This document shows positions 17,940 to 35,887 of a stretch of DNA of 64,000 nt, piece by piece. A program made the position numbers and the translations under genes. The stretch comes from Vibrio gallaecicus (GTDB taxonomy: Bacteria > Pseudomonadota > Gammaproteobacteria > Enterobacterales > Vibrionaceae), in NCBI RefSeq assembly GCF_024347495.1, contig NZ_AP025490.1, positions 3,100,001 through 3,164,000 on the forward strand, read 5' to 3'. The notes under the pieces are model-generated. The model was given only the letters and a program-made list of their open reading frames with translations. It was not told the DNA's origin and ran no database searches. Positions within the stretch are counted from its first letter, which is position 1. The number at the start of each line of letters is the position of its first letter.

Positions 17940-18063
17940 AATTTTGCTTTTACTTTCAGTTTAAAAACTGAAGGCAAAATAATCTGGAAAGCTGTTTTTG
18001 TTCTCTTCAAACTCATTCAAGGTCTGGTATTTCTATGAGTCCACAAAACCCCTTGGGTGTTGT

Positions 18064-20957
<2,894 letters not shown>

Positions 20958-21259
20958 ATACAACCCGAAAGGGTCTTAGTGTATGGCAACTAACCAAGGT
21001 TTTGGTTGTCATCAAGAAGGGTTAATTCTTGATAACTGTTTGCCGGACTCAATTGTGAATCAAACTAGGTTTGATTCGAATACAAGACACTTGAATGTGT
21101 TTGTTGTGTTTATCTAATGAAAGATAAACATTGAGAACTTTTAAATTTGATTGAATTACTCGTAAGTAATCAATCAGTCAGCTTTCCAAATTGTTAAAGA
21201 GCTAGATATGTTTCAAAAACACACCATTTTTAAATATTTTCAAGAAAAACACTTAAAGA
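20958..21259 (-). other. Pre-23S leader of operon 3, with boxA at 21191-21202
   Basis: About 300 bp of spacer between tRNA-Ala and 23S containing boxA; it shares the AG-insertion variant of operon 1. No gene is seen. Confidence 0.78.
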
Positions 21260-21335
21260 TGGTGGAGCTATGCGGGATCGAACCGCAGACCTCCTCGCTG
21301 CCAGCGAGGCGCTCTCCCAGCTGAGCTATAGCCCC
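21260..21335 (-). tRNA. tRNA-Ala(GGC), sole tRNA in ITS of operon 3
   Basis: A 76-nt tRNA with body identical to the operon 2 tRNA-Ala apart from the anticodon arm: stem CCTCG/CGAGG and loop CTGGCAG, anticodon GGC. The CCA is encoded. No tRNA-Ile accompanies it. Confidence 0.95.
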
Positions 21336-21412
21336 ATCTGGAAAAGTATTTTACTCTTAACTTTTTAAACCTAAATCAATCTGTGTGGGTACTCATCAAC
21401 GATATCTTCGTA

Positions 21413-22967
<1,555 letters not shown>

Positions 22968-23395
22968 AAGATTTTGTCGGCTCAATGAATACTGACTTCA
23001 AAACTAATATTCACCACTCTTTCGAAAAAGAACGGGAACATGTAATTCTAAAGCTATTACCATTCCAACAGAATGGTAATGAATTGACTGTGCCAAAATT
23101 AAGTAAACTTAATTTTGTATTGGTCACTCAGTTCATTGAAACCAAATTGATTTCCGAGGAAATCTTGCTTTGCTAATGCAAAACAAATTTTGATATTCAT
23201 CAACGAGTGCCCACACAGATTGATAGGTTTAAATTGTTAAAGAGCTTATTCTCTATAAAAGAGAACGCTTTCAGTGCCTTAGCACTTAAGCAGGACGCGC
23301 ATAGTACGCTTTCTACTTTGAAAGTCAACATAAAATACTAAGAAAACTTAGAACTCTATGGTGACTCGTCTAGAAACTAGACAAAGTCGAAATTA
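22968..23395 (-). other. Leader of rrn operon 3 (divergent version) and junction to 5S of operon 4
   Basis: Same plan as leaders 1 and 2 (promoter 23301-23328, boxA 23234-23245, post-5S hairpin 23363-23388), but with two replaced or inserted patches: about 23012-23038 near 16S and a TTCTC...GAGAA hairpin at about 23249-23265 beside boxA. No gene is supported. Confidence 0.78.
23301..23328 (-). promoter_or_regulatory. Internal promoter of rrn operon 3
   Basis: Minus-strand TTGACT (23323-23328), 16-bp spacer, TACTAT (23301-23306), discriminator GCGCG. The -10 has one more mismatch to consensus than in operons 1 and 2. Confidence 0.78.
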
Positions 23396-23515
23396 AAGCC
23401 TGGCGATGTCCTACTCTCACATGGGGAAGCCCCACACTACCATCGGCGCTATTGTGTTTCACTTCTGAGTTCGGCATGGGATCAGGTGGGTCCACAATGC
23501 TATGGTCGCCAAGCA
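23396..23515 (-). rRNA. rrf: 5S rRNA, operon 4 (promoter-proximal)
   Basis: 120 nt, same as operons 1 and 2. Confidence 0.96.
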
Positions 23516-23639
23516 AATTTTGCTTTTACTTTCAGTTTAAAAACTGAAGGCAAAATAATCTGGAAAGCTGTTTTTGTTCTCTTCAAACTCATTCAAGGTC
23601 TGGTATTTCTATGAGTCCACAAAACCCCTTGGGTGTTGT

Positions 23640-26533
<2,894 letters not shown>

Positions 26534-26887
26534 ATACAACCCGAAAGGGTCTTGTGTATGGCAACTAACCAAGGTTTTTGGTTGTCATCAAGAAGGGTTA
26601 ATTCTTGATAACTGTTTGCCGGACTCAATTGTGAATCAAACTAAAGTTTGATTCGAATACAAGACACTTGAATGTGTTTGTTGTGTTTATCTAGTTAAAG
26701 ATAAACATTGAGAACTTTTAAATTTGATTGAATTACTCGTAAGTAATCAATCAGTCAGCTTTCCAAATTGTTAAAGAGCATAAAGCAAAAAGCTTTAATC
26801 AATAACTCGCGTTATTAATTAAAGCTCTGGCTTTAACTAAATCTAAACCATCAATCTGTGTGGGTACTCATCAACGATATCTTCGTA
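26534..26887 (-). other. ITS of operon 4, without any tRNA
   Basis: 354 bp between 16S and 23S with boxA at 26768-26779 and a short AT-rich hairpin region (26782-26835) where the other operons carry tRNAs. No cloverleaf is present. Confidence 0.88.
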
Positions 26888-28442
<1,555 letters not shown>

Positions 28443-28746
28443 AAGATTTTGTCGGCTCAATGAATACTGACTTCAAAACTAATATTTACCGAAGTAAACA
28501 TGTAATTCTAAAGCTATTACCATTCCAACAGAATGGTAATGAATTGACTGTGCCAAAATTAAGTAAACTTAATTTTGTATTGGTCACTCAGTTCATTGAA
28601 ACCAAATTGATTTCCGAAGAAATCTTGCTTTGCTATTGCAAAACAAATTTTGATATTCATCAACGAGTGCCCACACAGATTGATAGGTTTAAATTGTTAA
28701 AGAGCGCTAGCATTTGTGATTAACATCTCACTTGCTAGGGGTGCGT

Positions 28747-28774
28747 ACTATACTCGCACCGAATTGAGAGTCAA
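28747..28774 (-). promoter_or_regulatory. P2 promoter of rrn operon 4
   Basis: Minus-strand TTGACT (28769-28774), 16-bp spacer, TATAGT (28747-28752), discriminator ACGCACC. The spacer differs from those of the internal promoters. Confidence 0.82.
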
Positions 28775-28850
28775 GCGTTGTTTTCAACTTCTTTTCTCTC
28801 TACCGATTCTGATGTGTGACTCTCGTCTCACTCCGTGTCGGTGAGGCGGC

Positions 28851-28878
28851 ATTATAGAGAGATTGCTTAGGAGCACAA
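28851..28878 (-). promoter_or_regulatory. P1 promoter of rrn operon 4, head of the array
   Basis: Minus-strand -35 TTGTGC (28873-28878), 16-bp spacer, perfect -10 TATAAT (28851-28856), then GCCGCC and CACCGACACGG, closely resembling E. coli rrnB P1. An A/T-rich UP-like segment lies just upstream. Confidence 0.85.
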
Positions 28879-29080
28879 GGGCTTTTCGAAATAAAAATGA
28901 AATAAAGTTCTCGTTCGCTTAAAACACCATCAAATCGGCATTTTTCGAATAAAAACTAAACATTTGAAACATATCACAGCAATATATTGGAAAAATGGAA
29001 ACCATGAACGTAAGATTCATGTGTCTATTTTGTTAATGGTAGATGCGTCTATTTCATTTATTAATGTGTAGTATTCAAAT

Positions 29081-29533
29081 ATGAACTCAAAAAAACCGAT
29101 GTTATTAATTGTCGCACTTGCTGTGCTTGGCGGCATTGTTTTCTCTCAGGTAGAAATATCTCCTGCTATTACCTTTATTATTGGTGTCTTGGTATCCGCT
29201 TTTGTTGTAAACCTTTCAAGTAACCAGTCACAAACTGAATCAGAGCCGAAGGCATCAACTAAAACGCTTTATGTAGGTAACTTACCTTATAAAGCAAATG
29301 AGTCTCACGTACGTGAGCTATTCTCGGAACACGGCGAAGTGTTTGCAGTACGTTTAATGAAAGATAAACGCACTGGTAAAAGAAGAGGGTTTGGGTTTGT
29401 TGTTATGGCGAGTGATGACGTGCAAGCGGCTATTGCTGAACTGAATGACAAAGATTACATGCAACGCTCTCTAAAAGTGCGCATTGCAAACGACCCTAAA
29501 CATCCAGAATCGGATGAAGCTGGGTTGGTGTAA
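29081..29533 (+). CDS. Membrane-anchored RRM RNA-binding protein
   Basis: A 150-residue protein with two hydrophobic segments (about 7-22 and 28-45) followed by a linker and one RNA recognition motif: RNP2 LYVGNL at 63-68 and RNP1 RRGFGFVV at 101-108, with the aromatic residues that stack on RNA present (Tyr64, Phe104, Phe106). The RRM thus probably faces the cytoplasm from a membrane hairpin. Homologous RRM proteins occur in Vibrio and relatives, with little known function. It is divergent from the rrn array and its 3' end overlaps convergent murI by 38 bp. Confidence 0.9.
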   Translation: MNSKKPMLLIVALAVLGGIVFSQVEISPAITFIIGVLVSAFVVNLSSNQSQTESEPKASTKTLYVGNLPYKANESHVRELFSEHGEVFAVRLMKDKRTGKRRGFGFVVMASDDVQAAIAELNDKDYMQRSLKVRIANDPKHPESDEAGLV

Positions 29534-30296
29534 AGCCTAACTGATTCAAAGCAACGTTTAGTGCACTTTCTTCCATAGGAAGTGCACTACAAAATACCTT
29601 CCTCGTACCAATCTCTTTAGTATTCGCTTTTTCATCCAGTAAACAACTCACTCGATCAGCTATTGCTTTCCCTGAATCTATCATCACGACCTCTTGACCA
29701 AGAACGGTTTGTATCTCGTCTTTTAAAAGTGGGAAATGGGTGCATCCTAATACCGCTACATCAATGTGATTCATCAATGGGGAAAGGATTTCTGCAAGCT
29801 CTTCTAAATTCACCTCACAACCTCTCAGCTTATTTTCAGCCATATCCACCATCCGTGTTGAACCAAGTAGTTTTACATCTCTGTCATTTGCAAAGTTTTT
29901 GATCAAGTCATGGGTATATTCGCGCGTTATCGTGGCTGGTGTCGCAATTAAGCCAACAGCTTTACGTGATATTAATGAAGCAGGTTTAATTGCTGGGACA
30001 ACACCTACAATAGGAATGGAATGAGATTGGCGTAGAGTTGGTAAAACAATCGTACTCGCGGTATTACAGGCAATGATCACTAGATCAATATTATAGGCTT
30101 GAATGAAATCATCAATGAAACAAGAAACTCTACGTATTAATGTAGCAGGCTCTAACTCACCATATGGATAAGCTTCATTATCGAATACATAGATATAGTT
30201 TAAGTTGGGTAGCAGCGAACTGACTTCGTTATAAACAGAAAGCCCACCGACTCCAGAGTCAAAGACCAATACATTCTTTTGTCGCTGTTCCAACAC
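29496..30296 (-). CDS. murI: Glutamate racemase
   Basis: Interconverts L- and D-glutamate, supplying D-Glu for peptidoglycan. The 266-residue protein has the N-terminal FDSGVGGLS block and both catalytic cysteines, Cys77 in ACNTAS and Cys185 in GCTHFPLL. E. coli MurI is somewhat longer at 285 aa. It lies downstream of btuB and upstream of the rrn array, as murI does beside rrnB in E. coli. Its 3' end overlaps the RRM gene on the other strand. Confidence 0.96.
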   Translation of the reverse strand: MLEQRQKNVLVFDSGVGGLSVYNEVSSLLPNLNYIYVFDNEAYPYGELEPATLIRRVSCFIDDFIQAYNIDLVIIACNTASTIVLPTLRQSHSIPIVGVVPAIKPASLISRKAVGLIATPATITREYTHDLIKNFANDRDVKLLGSTRMVDMAENKLRGCEVNLEELAEILSPLMNHIDVAVLGCTHFPLLKDEIQTVLGQEVVMIDSGKAIADRVSCLLDEKANTKEIGTRKVFCSALPMEESALNVALNQLGFTPTQLHPILDV

Positions 30297-30357
30297 TGTT
30301 CTTACCTATTTATATTATTCCTGACAATAATACTCGCTTGTAGGATTTTCGCCAATA

Positions 30358-31029
30358 TCACTCGGGATGAAGAATTGCCTCATAACGCTGATGTGTAAAT
30401 CTCTTTCCCTTCTCTATTTCTGTCTTATTAATTTCCAGATAACCTTTAAAGCACGGAGCATGAGTGACTAAAGTATGGAATTCACCGTCTTCGCCGCAAG
30501 GGTCAACGTCTTCGGGAAGCGCCTCTAACAACTCTTTTGTATAAAGCTTTCCGCAAAACTCGGAGTTAAGTGCATTACCATCGACTGTTACCAACCAAGT
30601 TCGAATACCTAGATTAATTATTTCATTCGCAAGATCATTACTGCTTTGCCCCATCAACGGAAAAACACATTCCCAGCCAGCCGGTTCTATATAACTTCTT
30701 CGGTAGTCAGCAATCCCATTGCAAAACATATCGCCGAAAGCGACGGCTTCGATTTCTAAGTTCGACTGTTTTAGTGCATTGATAATTGTAGATTGATAAA
30801 CCTCATTAGCTGGGAAGACTTCAGGCAGTTCGATTGAAATCAGCGGTAAACCAATTAGCTTAGATTGCATTTCAACAACAGGTAGTGGAGTCACCTGGAA
30901 TGGCACTTCGTCACCAACATAGGTGGTATACAACCCAACGACTTCATAATTTGAATCTTGAAGTAGCCTTTCAAGTGTGAGTGCTGAATCCTTGCCTGAT
31001 GACCAGCTAATGATAACTTTCTTTTTCAT
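30358..31029 (-). CDS. DUF71/COG2102 PP-loop ATPase linked to btuB
   Basis: A 223-residue adenine-nucleotide alpha-hydrolase-like protein. The PP-loop SGKDSA is at 11-16 and the family's hallmark C-terminal segment reads CGEDGEFHT. Eukaryotic and archaeal relatives (Dph6) amidate diphthine, but bacteria lack diphthamide; published comparative genomics proposed that btuB-linked bacterial members act in B12 salvage. Here it lies 43 bp after btuB on the same strand, separated by an intrinsic terminator, so the riboswitch-controlled btuB transcript could supply it by read-through. The substrate is unknown. Confidence 0.88.
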   Translation of the reverse strand: MKKKVIISWSSGKDSALTLERLLQDSNYEVVGLYTTYVGDEVPFQVTPLPVVEMQSKLIGLPLISIELPEVFPANEVYQSTIINALKQSNLEIEAVAFGDMFCNGIADYRRSYIEPAGWECVFPLMGQSSNDLANEIINLGIRTWLVTVDGNALNSEFCGKLYTKELLEALPEDVDPCGEDGEFHTLVTHAPCFKGYLEINKTEIEKGKRFTHQRYEAILHPE

Positions 31030-31045
31030 TGAGAGACCTAATAAG

Positions 31046-31067
31046 AAAAAACCGCCCGGAGGCGGTT
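31046..31067 (-). terminator. Terminator between btuB and the DUF71 gene
   Basis: Stem AACCGCC/GGCGGTT (31050-31056 with 31061-31067) with four-base loop; read on the minus strand it is followed by six T. It lies 5 bp after the btuB stop. Confidence 0.85.
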
Positions 31068-31072
31068 AATAT

Positions 31073-32893
31073 TTAGAATTGGTAGGTAAGATTGGCGAAG
31101 TAGCGACGTTCAGGAGCGTTGTAGCCTAATGTTGTTTGATACTCTTCATTCGTTAGATTATCAATTCGACCACGGACAACTAATTCAGGTGAAATCCAGT
31201 AGCCTACTGAAACATCCCACAAGCTAACCGATGGCAGTACATTATTTGGATCCGTTGTTTCTTTAGGGTTTCCAAGCCTGTCACCTGTATAGGTATAAGT
31301 AAGGTTTACATCAAAGTCTTCGTAAGATGCATCCATTAGCCACTTATAATTTTCATCTGCCCTTTTTGCCAACTTATTCCCTGCAGAATCTTTATGATCT
31401 TTAAACTCAGCAATAAGCGTATGGTTAATGAACCCTGTATTGAAAGTACCTGTAATTTCTAACCCTTTTAGCTCAGCATCAACATTAAGCGGATACCACC
31501 ACGGCGAGCCTTCAAACCAAATAATAAGGTTATCCACATCATTGTCATAAGCCGTTACGTCCAGCTTAAATAGGTCAAACTCACCGGTATAACCTATCTC
31601 TCGGTTATTAGCTTCTTCTGGTTTAAGATCAGGATTTGTAGTGAGATCAGAATAGCTAGGCGCTTTGAATGAAGTCCCTGCAGCTGCTCGCAATGAGTGA
31701 GACTCCGTAAGGTGATAACGCCCACCGACAGACCAAGTTGTATGATTGTCATAAGTATCATGCTTATCATTTCGAATACTACCTGTTAAATGTAAGCTTG
31801 ATACACGAAAATCAGAAGAAATATAAACACCCGTTGTATTACGCGATTCCCCAGCAAGGGCATCTGGTGATCCATATGACAACGCATCATCATTTAACTT
31901 TTCTTTTCGCCAATCAGCTCCGGCACCAATAGCCAAACTATCAGACACATAGTATTGATTCAGAAACTGTAAGTTTGTTAAATCAATTTTTTTCTTCGTT
32001 CCAGCATTATCTTTGCCATCAGCTTGAGAATAATCTAAGTTCTCAATAGATTGTTGGTTTGCTCTAAACGTTGAATTTAAGCTCTTACCTTGATATTCAA
32101 GCTCAGCTGTGAGGCTAAGGTTTTCTGAATACCCATAGTTTTTACCACCAGAATCATACTCAGCGAGGCTGTCATACCAACGAACAGAAGCTGAACCCGT
32201 TAACGACTCTGTAATAGGCAATGAATATGATGCAAAAAGATTTTGACTTTCATAGCCATAATTAAGCCCTGTTAGTGGGTCTTTGATATCGTAGCCATCT
32301 GTTTCTTCAAACCCACCAGCTAGCTTAAGAGTACTTCCGTTATCTAACTTTTTCGTTGTAGAAAAGTTTGCCTCTTTTTGAGAATCACTACCCACGCCAA
32401 CAGATACAATCGTTGCCTCTTTTGCATCACCAGATGCAGTAACCACATTGATAACACCTGCAATTGCATCTGAGCCATATAATGCCCCACCAGCACCACG
32501 AATAACTTCAACTCTTTCGATAATACCGACTGGAATATGATTAAAGCTAATACCACCAGCAGCAGAATTAATACGAACGCCATCAATAAGAAACAGCACT
32601 TGATCGCTATTGTAACCACGCATAAAAACAGATGCGCTGTGTCCACGTCCGCCACTTTGAGAAACTTCAACACCCGGCACTCGTTTTAATACATCGACAA
32701 GCGTTTTTGATTGTGTTTCTTCGATTTCCTGACGTGAGATAACCGTAGTTGAAGCGATAACATCATTCAACGGTTGCTCAAAACGGTTGGCAGTAACGAC
32801 CATCGTTTCGTCTGCAGATGCTTCTTGTGCGTGTAAATTGGAGATAGGTGAGAGTAGCGATGCAACAGCAACCGCTAAAAGGGATTTGTTCAT
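31073..32893 (-). CDS. btuB: TonB-dependent vitamin B12 outer-membrane receptor
   Basis: Imports cobalamin across the outer membrane using TonB energy. The 606-residue protein has a signal peptide (about 1-22, ending HAQ), TonB box ETMVVTA at 29-35, a plug domain (RVPGVEVSQSGGRG, VLFLIDGVRIN, VEVIRGAGGALYGSDAIAGV) and a 22-strand-type barrel ending in the terminal aromatic (YQF). A cobalamin riboswitch lies in its leader, which settles the substrate better than homology alone. Neighbours trmA and murI match the E. coli arrangement. Confidence 0.96.
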   Translation of the reverse strand: MNKSLLAVAVASLLSPISNLHAQEASADETMVVTANRFEQPLNDVIASTTVISRQEIEETQSKTLVDVLKRVPGVEVSQSGGRGHSASVFMRGYNSDQVLFLIDGVRINSAAGGISFNHIPVGIIERVEVIRGAGGALYGSDAIAGVINVVTASGDAKEATIVSVGVGSDSQKEANFSTTKKLDNGSTLKLAGGFEETDGYDIKDPLTGLNYGYESQNLFASYSLPITESLTGSASVRWYDSLAEYDSGGKNYGYSENLSLTAELEYQGKSLNSTFRANQQSIENLDYSQADGKDNAGTKKKIDLTNLQFLNQYYVSDSLAIGAGADWRKEKLNDDALSYGSPDALAGESRNTTGVYISSDFRVSSLHLTGSIRNDKHDTYDNHTTWSVGGRYHLTESHSLRAAAGTSFKAPSYSDLTTNPDLKPEEANNREIGYTGEFDLFKLDVTAYDNDVDNLIIWFEGSPWWYPLNVDAELKGLEITGTFNTGFINHTLIAEFKDHKDSAGNKLAKRADENYKWLMDASYEDFDVNLTYTYTGDRLGNPKETTDPNNVLPSVSLWDVSVGYWISPELVVRGRIDNLTNEEYQTTLGYNAPERRYFANLTYQF

Positions 32894-32945
32894 GTTGTGA
32901 TCCTAAGTCGCGTAAATTCCTACTGAGCCATACGGCATGGTTCAG

Positions 32946-33141
32946 TTGCTGGCAGGTATTCGGACTTAAGAGCACAACCGACTAGTTACCTAACTAATGG
33001 CTACCTAATATTCGACTTCCCGCACAATGCTATGTGCAGTGTCTTTGAATACTCGTTCTCTTTTACCGCTGCGCGTCAGTTCTGGATTTCCACCAGATTC
33101 CCTCTTCAGCCATCTATACATCTAAATGGCACCAGCTTGCG
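32946..33141 (-). promoter_or_regulatory. Cobalamin riboswitch in the btuB leader
   Basis: On the minus strand the leader has GCTGGTGCC, GGGAATCTGGTG, AAATCCAGAACTGACGCGC, AGCGGTAA and the closing CCGAATACCTGCCAGC, in the order of the adenosylcobalamin aptamer. The first and last segments pair as P1. It is expected to lower btuB expression when cobalamin is plentiful. Confidence 0.93.
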
Positions 33142-33144
33142 GGG

Positions 33145-33173
33145 ATAATATTGTTCTGTAGATACTTTGTCTA
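33145..33173 (-). promoter_or_regulatory. Probable promoter of btuB
   Basis: Minus-strand TAGACA (33168-33173), 17-bp spacer, TATTAT (33145-33150). Transcription would begin right at the 5' edge of the riboswitch. Confidence 0.65.
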
Positions 33174-33305
33174 GTTAAAGATTGGTATAAGCTATAGTTT
33201 TTAGGATATGTTTTGAGCAGATTACGCGACAGCACTGGACAACTGCTAGGGATTGAATAAAATCTGCGCTCTTGATTTGAATGCACCAAAGCAAAAGGCA
33301 TAAAC

Positions 33306-34415
33306 ATGGCGACTCTAGACGTAAACCCACAAAGCTACCAAGAACAACTGGCAGAAAAGACCGAGCGTCTTACCGATATGTTCGCACAATACAATGTTCC
33401 TGAGTTAGAAGTGTACGAATCTCCAGAGCAACACTATCGCATGCGTGCAGAATTTCGCGTATGGCATGAAGGTGACGATATGTACTACGTCATGTTCAAT
33501 CAAGAGACTAAAGAAAAATACCGTGTCGATCAGTTCCCTGCTGCTAGCCGTCTTATTAACGACTTAATGCCTCTATTAACAGATGCAATGAAAGAGAACC
33601 ATTCTCTACGCCACAAACTATTCCAAGTTGACTTCTTATCTACGTTAAGCGGCGAGATATTGGTGTCACTGCTATACCACCGTCAATTGGGTGAGCAGTG
33701 GATCAAAGATGCTAAAGCACTAAAGCAGCAATTGAACGATGAAGGTTTTAACCTAAACCTAATTGGTCGAGCGCGTAAGATGAAAATCGTATTGGACCGT
33801 GACTACGTAATTGAAAAGCTAGACGTGAATGGCGACAGCTATATTTACCAACAAGTAGAAAATAGCTTTACTCAACCCAACGGCAAAGTTGCTGAGAAAA
33901 TGTTGGAGTGGGCTGTCGATTGTACTCAAGACAGTAAAGGTGACTTGCTAGAACTTTACTGTGGTAACGGTAACTTCTCACTTGCACTGGCGCAAAATTT
34001 TGACCGTGTCCTTGCGACTGAGTTAGCGAAGCCATCTGTAGAGTCTGCGCAATACAACATTGCTGCTAATAAGATTGATAATGTTCAGATCATTCGTATG
34101 TCTGCAGAAGATTTCACGATTGCAATGGAAGGTAAGCGTGAGTTCCGCCGTTTACAACAAGCGAATGTTGACCTTAAGAGTTACAACTGCAACACCATCT
34201 TTGTTGATCCACCGCGTTCAGGTATGGATGAAGACACGTGTAAAATGGTTCAAGGCTATGAGCGCATTATGTATATCTCTTGTAACCCAGAAACATTGAA
34301 AGATAACTTAGACATTTTAAGCCAAACACACGATATCACTCGTTTTGCGCTATTTGACCAATTCCCATATACCCACCATATGGAAGCTGGTGTCTTTTTA
34401 GAACGTAAAGCTTAA
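33306..34415 (+). CDS. trmA: tRNA (uracil-54-C5)-methyltransferase
   Basis: Uses S-adenosylmethionine to make ribothymidine-54 in the T loop of tRNAs. The 369-residue protein matches E. coli TrmA (366 aa): substrate segment [14 protein letters not shown]-binding [24 protein letters not shown], catalytic Cys326 in YISCNPETL and general-base Glu360 in HHMEAG. It is divergent from btuB and convergent with yijD, exactly the E. coli layout. A bidirectional terminator follows at 34509. Confidence 0.97.
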   Translation: MATLDVNPQSYQEQLAEKTERLTDMFAQYNVPELEVYESPEQHYRMRAEFRVWHEGDDMYYVMFNQETKEKYRVDQFPAASRLINDLMPLLTDAMKENHSLRHKLFQVDFLSTLSGEILVSLLYHRQLGEQWIKDAKALKQQLNDEGFNLNLIGRARKMKIVLDRDYVIEKLDVNGDSYIYQQVENSFTQPNGKVAEKMLEWAVDCTQDSKGDLLELYCGNGNFSLALAQNFDRVLATELAKPSVESAQYNIAANKIDNVQIIRMSAEDFTIAMEGKREFRRLQQANVDLKSYNCNTIFVDPPRSGMDEDTCKMVQGYERIMYISCNPETLKDNLDILSQTHDITRFALFDQFPYTHHMEAGVFLERKA

Positions 34416-34508
34416 AATTTCAGATGCTAGCTATAGCAAGCCTACAATCTTTGATTTATGAGTTTGTAATTTGCTTAAGTTTCTAATTTTCAGAAATGAG
34501 CAGAATAA

Positions 34509-34534
34509 AAAACGAGCCCAATGGCTCGTTTTTT
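34509..34534. terminator. Bidirectional terminator between trmA and yijD
   Basis: Ten-base-pair stem AAAACGAGCC/GGCTCGTTTT (34509-34518 with 34523-34532), with T runs on both strands. Confidence 0.9.
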
Positions 34535-34564
34535 ATTCTCTATATTAGATAGTACTTATAAGTA

Positions 34565-34936
34565 CTAAGCCGTTTTAGACATATAACCTAGTTTCTTGCC
34601 TACCCATGCTAGTAGTAACATTGCGACAATGATTGCGAAGAAGTTCGACCCTGCATCTGGGTGTTGCGCTTTTACAAAAGCAGAATGACCAAATGCACCT
34701 ACAAAGAAGCAGGCCAAGCCTAATAATGGGATCTCTTCTGATACTGGGTTAGCTAAATATTCTTGATACAATGCTTGTACTGACAGAACAAGAGCAATAA
34801 GTGGGAAAATAGAGAAAGCCACTTCACTCATAGTTACCCAAGACAACAATGCATCACCACAAACACCTGCAATCAAAGCAAGTACAAGTGCTTTTTTTTC
34901 TGAACCACGGTTCACTGTATTATTTTCATTCGACAT
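34565..34936 (-). CDS. yijD: YijD-family inner-membrane protein (DUF1422)
   Basis: A 123-residue protein with about four hydrophobic segments (near 17-35, 40-57, 70-85 and 97-112) and a short charged N-terminus. E. coli YijD (119 aa) has the same size, the same topology and the same place between fabR and trmA. Its function is unknown. Its ATG overlaps the fabR stop by one base (TAATG), which suggests coupled translation and a link to unsaturated fatty acid control, as yet unproven. Confidence 0.92.
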   Translation of the reverse strand: MSNENNTVNRGSEKKALVLALIAGVCGDALLSWVTMSEVAFSIFPLIALVLSVQALYQEYLANPVSEEIPLLGLACFFVGAFGHSAFVKAQHPDAGSNFFAIIVAMLLLAWVGKKLGYMSKTA

Positions 34937-35568
34937 TATTCAATCCCGCCTTTTAATCGGTTACGTTCACGTTCTTTGCGATACCAATAAGCCCCTTTGG
35001 CCATCATTCGCAGCTGCATGATCAACCGCTCAGCTAATTCATCTCGCTGACGTCGATCTAAATCTAAAGCTTCTGCCCCTGAGTTAAAGACTAAAGTAAC
35101 TGAAGCCGCCGCTTGGGTATGGGCTTCATCTCTCGTCATTCCGGTTGTAATCAAGTATTCCGTTAACTCAGCAGAGAAGTGCTGTATCTCACGAACCACT
35201 GCTGTTCTGAACTCAAACGATGTTCCAGAGCGTTCGCGTAGTAATAATCTAAATACGTTCGGGCTGCTTTCTATGAATTCCATAAAAGTTTCAACCGAGG
35301 TACGAATCACACTGCCTTCTTTTACGATTCGCTGCCTTGCTTGTCGCATTAATTGACGAAGCAATAAGCCACCTTCATCAACCATGGTTAAGCCTAGCTC
35401 ATCCATATCTTTAAAATGACGATAAAAAGAGGTCGGCGCAATTCCAGCTTCTCTTGCTACTTCGCGTAAGCTTAAATTCGAAAAGCTACGATCAGCACTC
35501 AATTGGCTAAATGCAGCATCAATTAAACTTCGGCGTGTTTTTTCTTTTTGCTGTGCGCGGATTCCCAT
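34936..35568 (-). CDS. fabR: TetR-family repressor of unsaturated fatty acid synthesis FabR
   Basis: FabR represses fabA/fabB-type genes in response to the unsaturated to saturated acyl ratio. The protein is very close to E. coli FabR: starting [15 protein letters not shown], with [22 protein letters not shown] near 35-53 and the conserved [12 protein letters not shown] segment. An ATG three codons further upstream (35577) is possible, but the family normally starts at MGxRAQQ and neither has a clear ribosome site. It is divergent from sthA and overlaps yijD, as in E. coli. Confidence 0.95.
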   Translation of the reverse strand: MGIRAQQKEKTRRSLIDAAFSQLSADRSFSNLSLREVAREAGIAPTSFYRHFKDMDELGLTMVDEGGLLLRQLMRQARQRIVKEGSVIRTSVETFMEFIESSPNVFRLLLRERSGTSFEFRTAVVREIQHFSAELTEYLITTGMTRDEAHTQAAASVTLVFNSGAEALDLDRRQRDELAERLIMQLRMMAKGAYWYRKERERNRLKGGIE

Positions 35569-35577
35569 AGGTTTCAT

Positions 35578-35887
35578 ACTTAATTTATATCTTCTGTCTA
35601 CAGCCTAAAAAGGTGTGTTTAATTCTTAAGTCAATATAACGCGAAACTCGCTGTTATATAAGACATTCAATCCACCTCTTTGTTCACGGTATCGAAGTTA
35701 ATACGTTCGAAGCTCGAATTTCAATCTTTGCGCTGTCAATTGTAGACATACAGCATACCAAATCAGGCTTTTCTTGAATTCTGCGTGATCCCATCCACTC
35801 TATAGTGCGCTTTTCATGTACCAAACAATAGAATCAGTTAAAATCTCGCTACAGCAATGTTAATCAAATATAACAAGGAAGATATCT
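35578..35887. promoter_or_regulatory. fabR-sthA divergent promoter region
   Basis: About 310 bp without a gene. It contains an inverted repeat TTCGA-AGC-TCGAA at 35706-35718 that could be an operator, but nothing identifies the regulator. The sthA ribosome site AAGGAAG lies just before the ATG at 35888. Confidence 0.45.

Larger units (their letters stand above)
28443..29080 (-). other. Head of the rrn array: leader and promoter region
   Basis: The stretch holds the leader of operon 4 with boxA at 28694-28705, promoter P2 (28747-28774), promoter P1 (28851-28878) with an AT-rich UP-like region (about 28880-28920), and roughly 160 bp up to the divergent RRM gene. No additional gene is seen. Confidence 0.8.
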
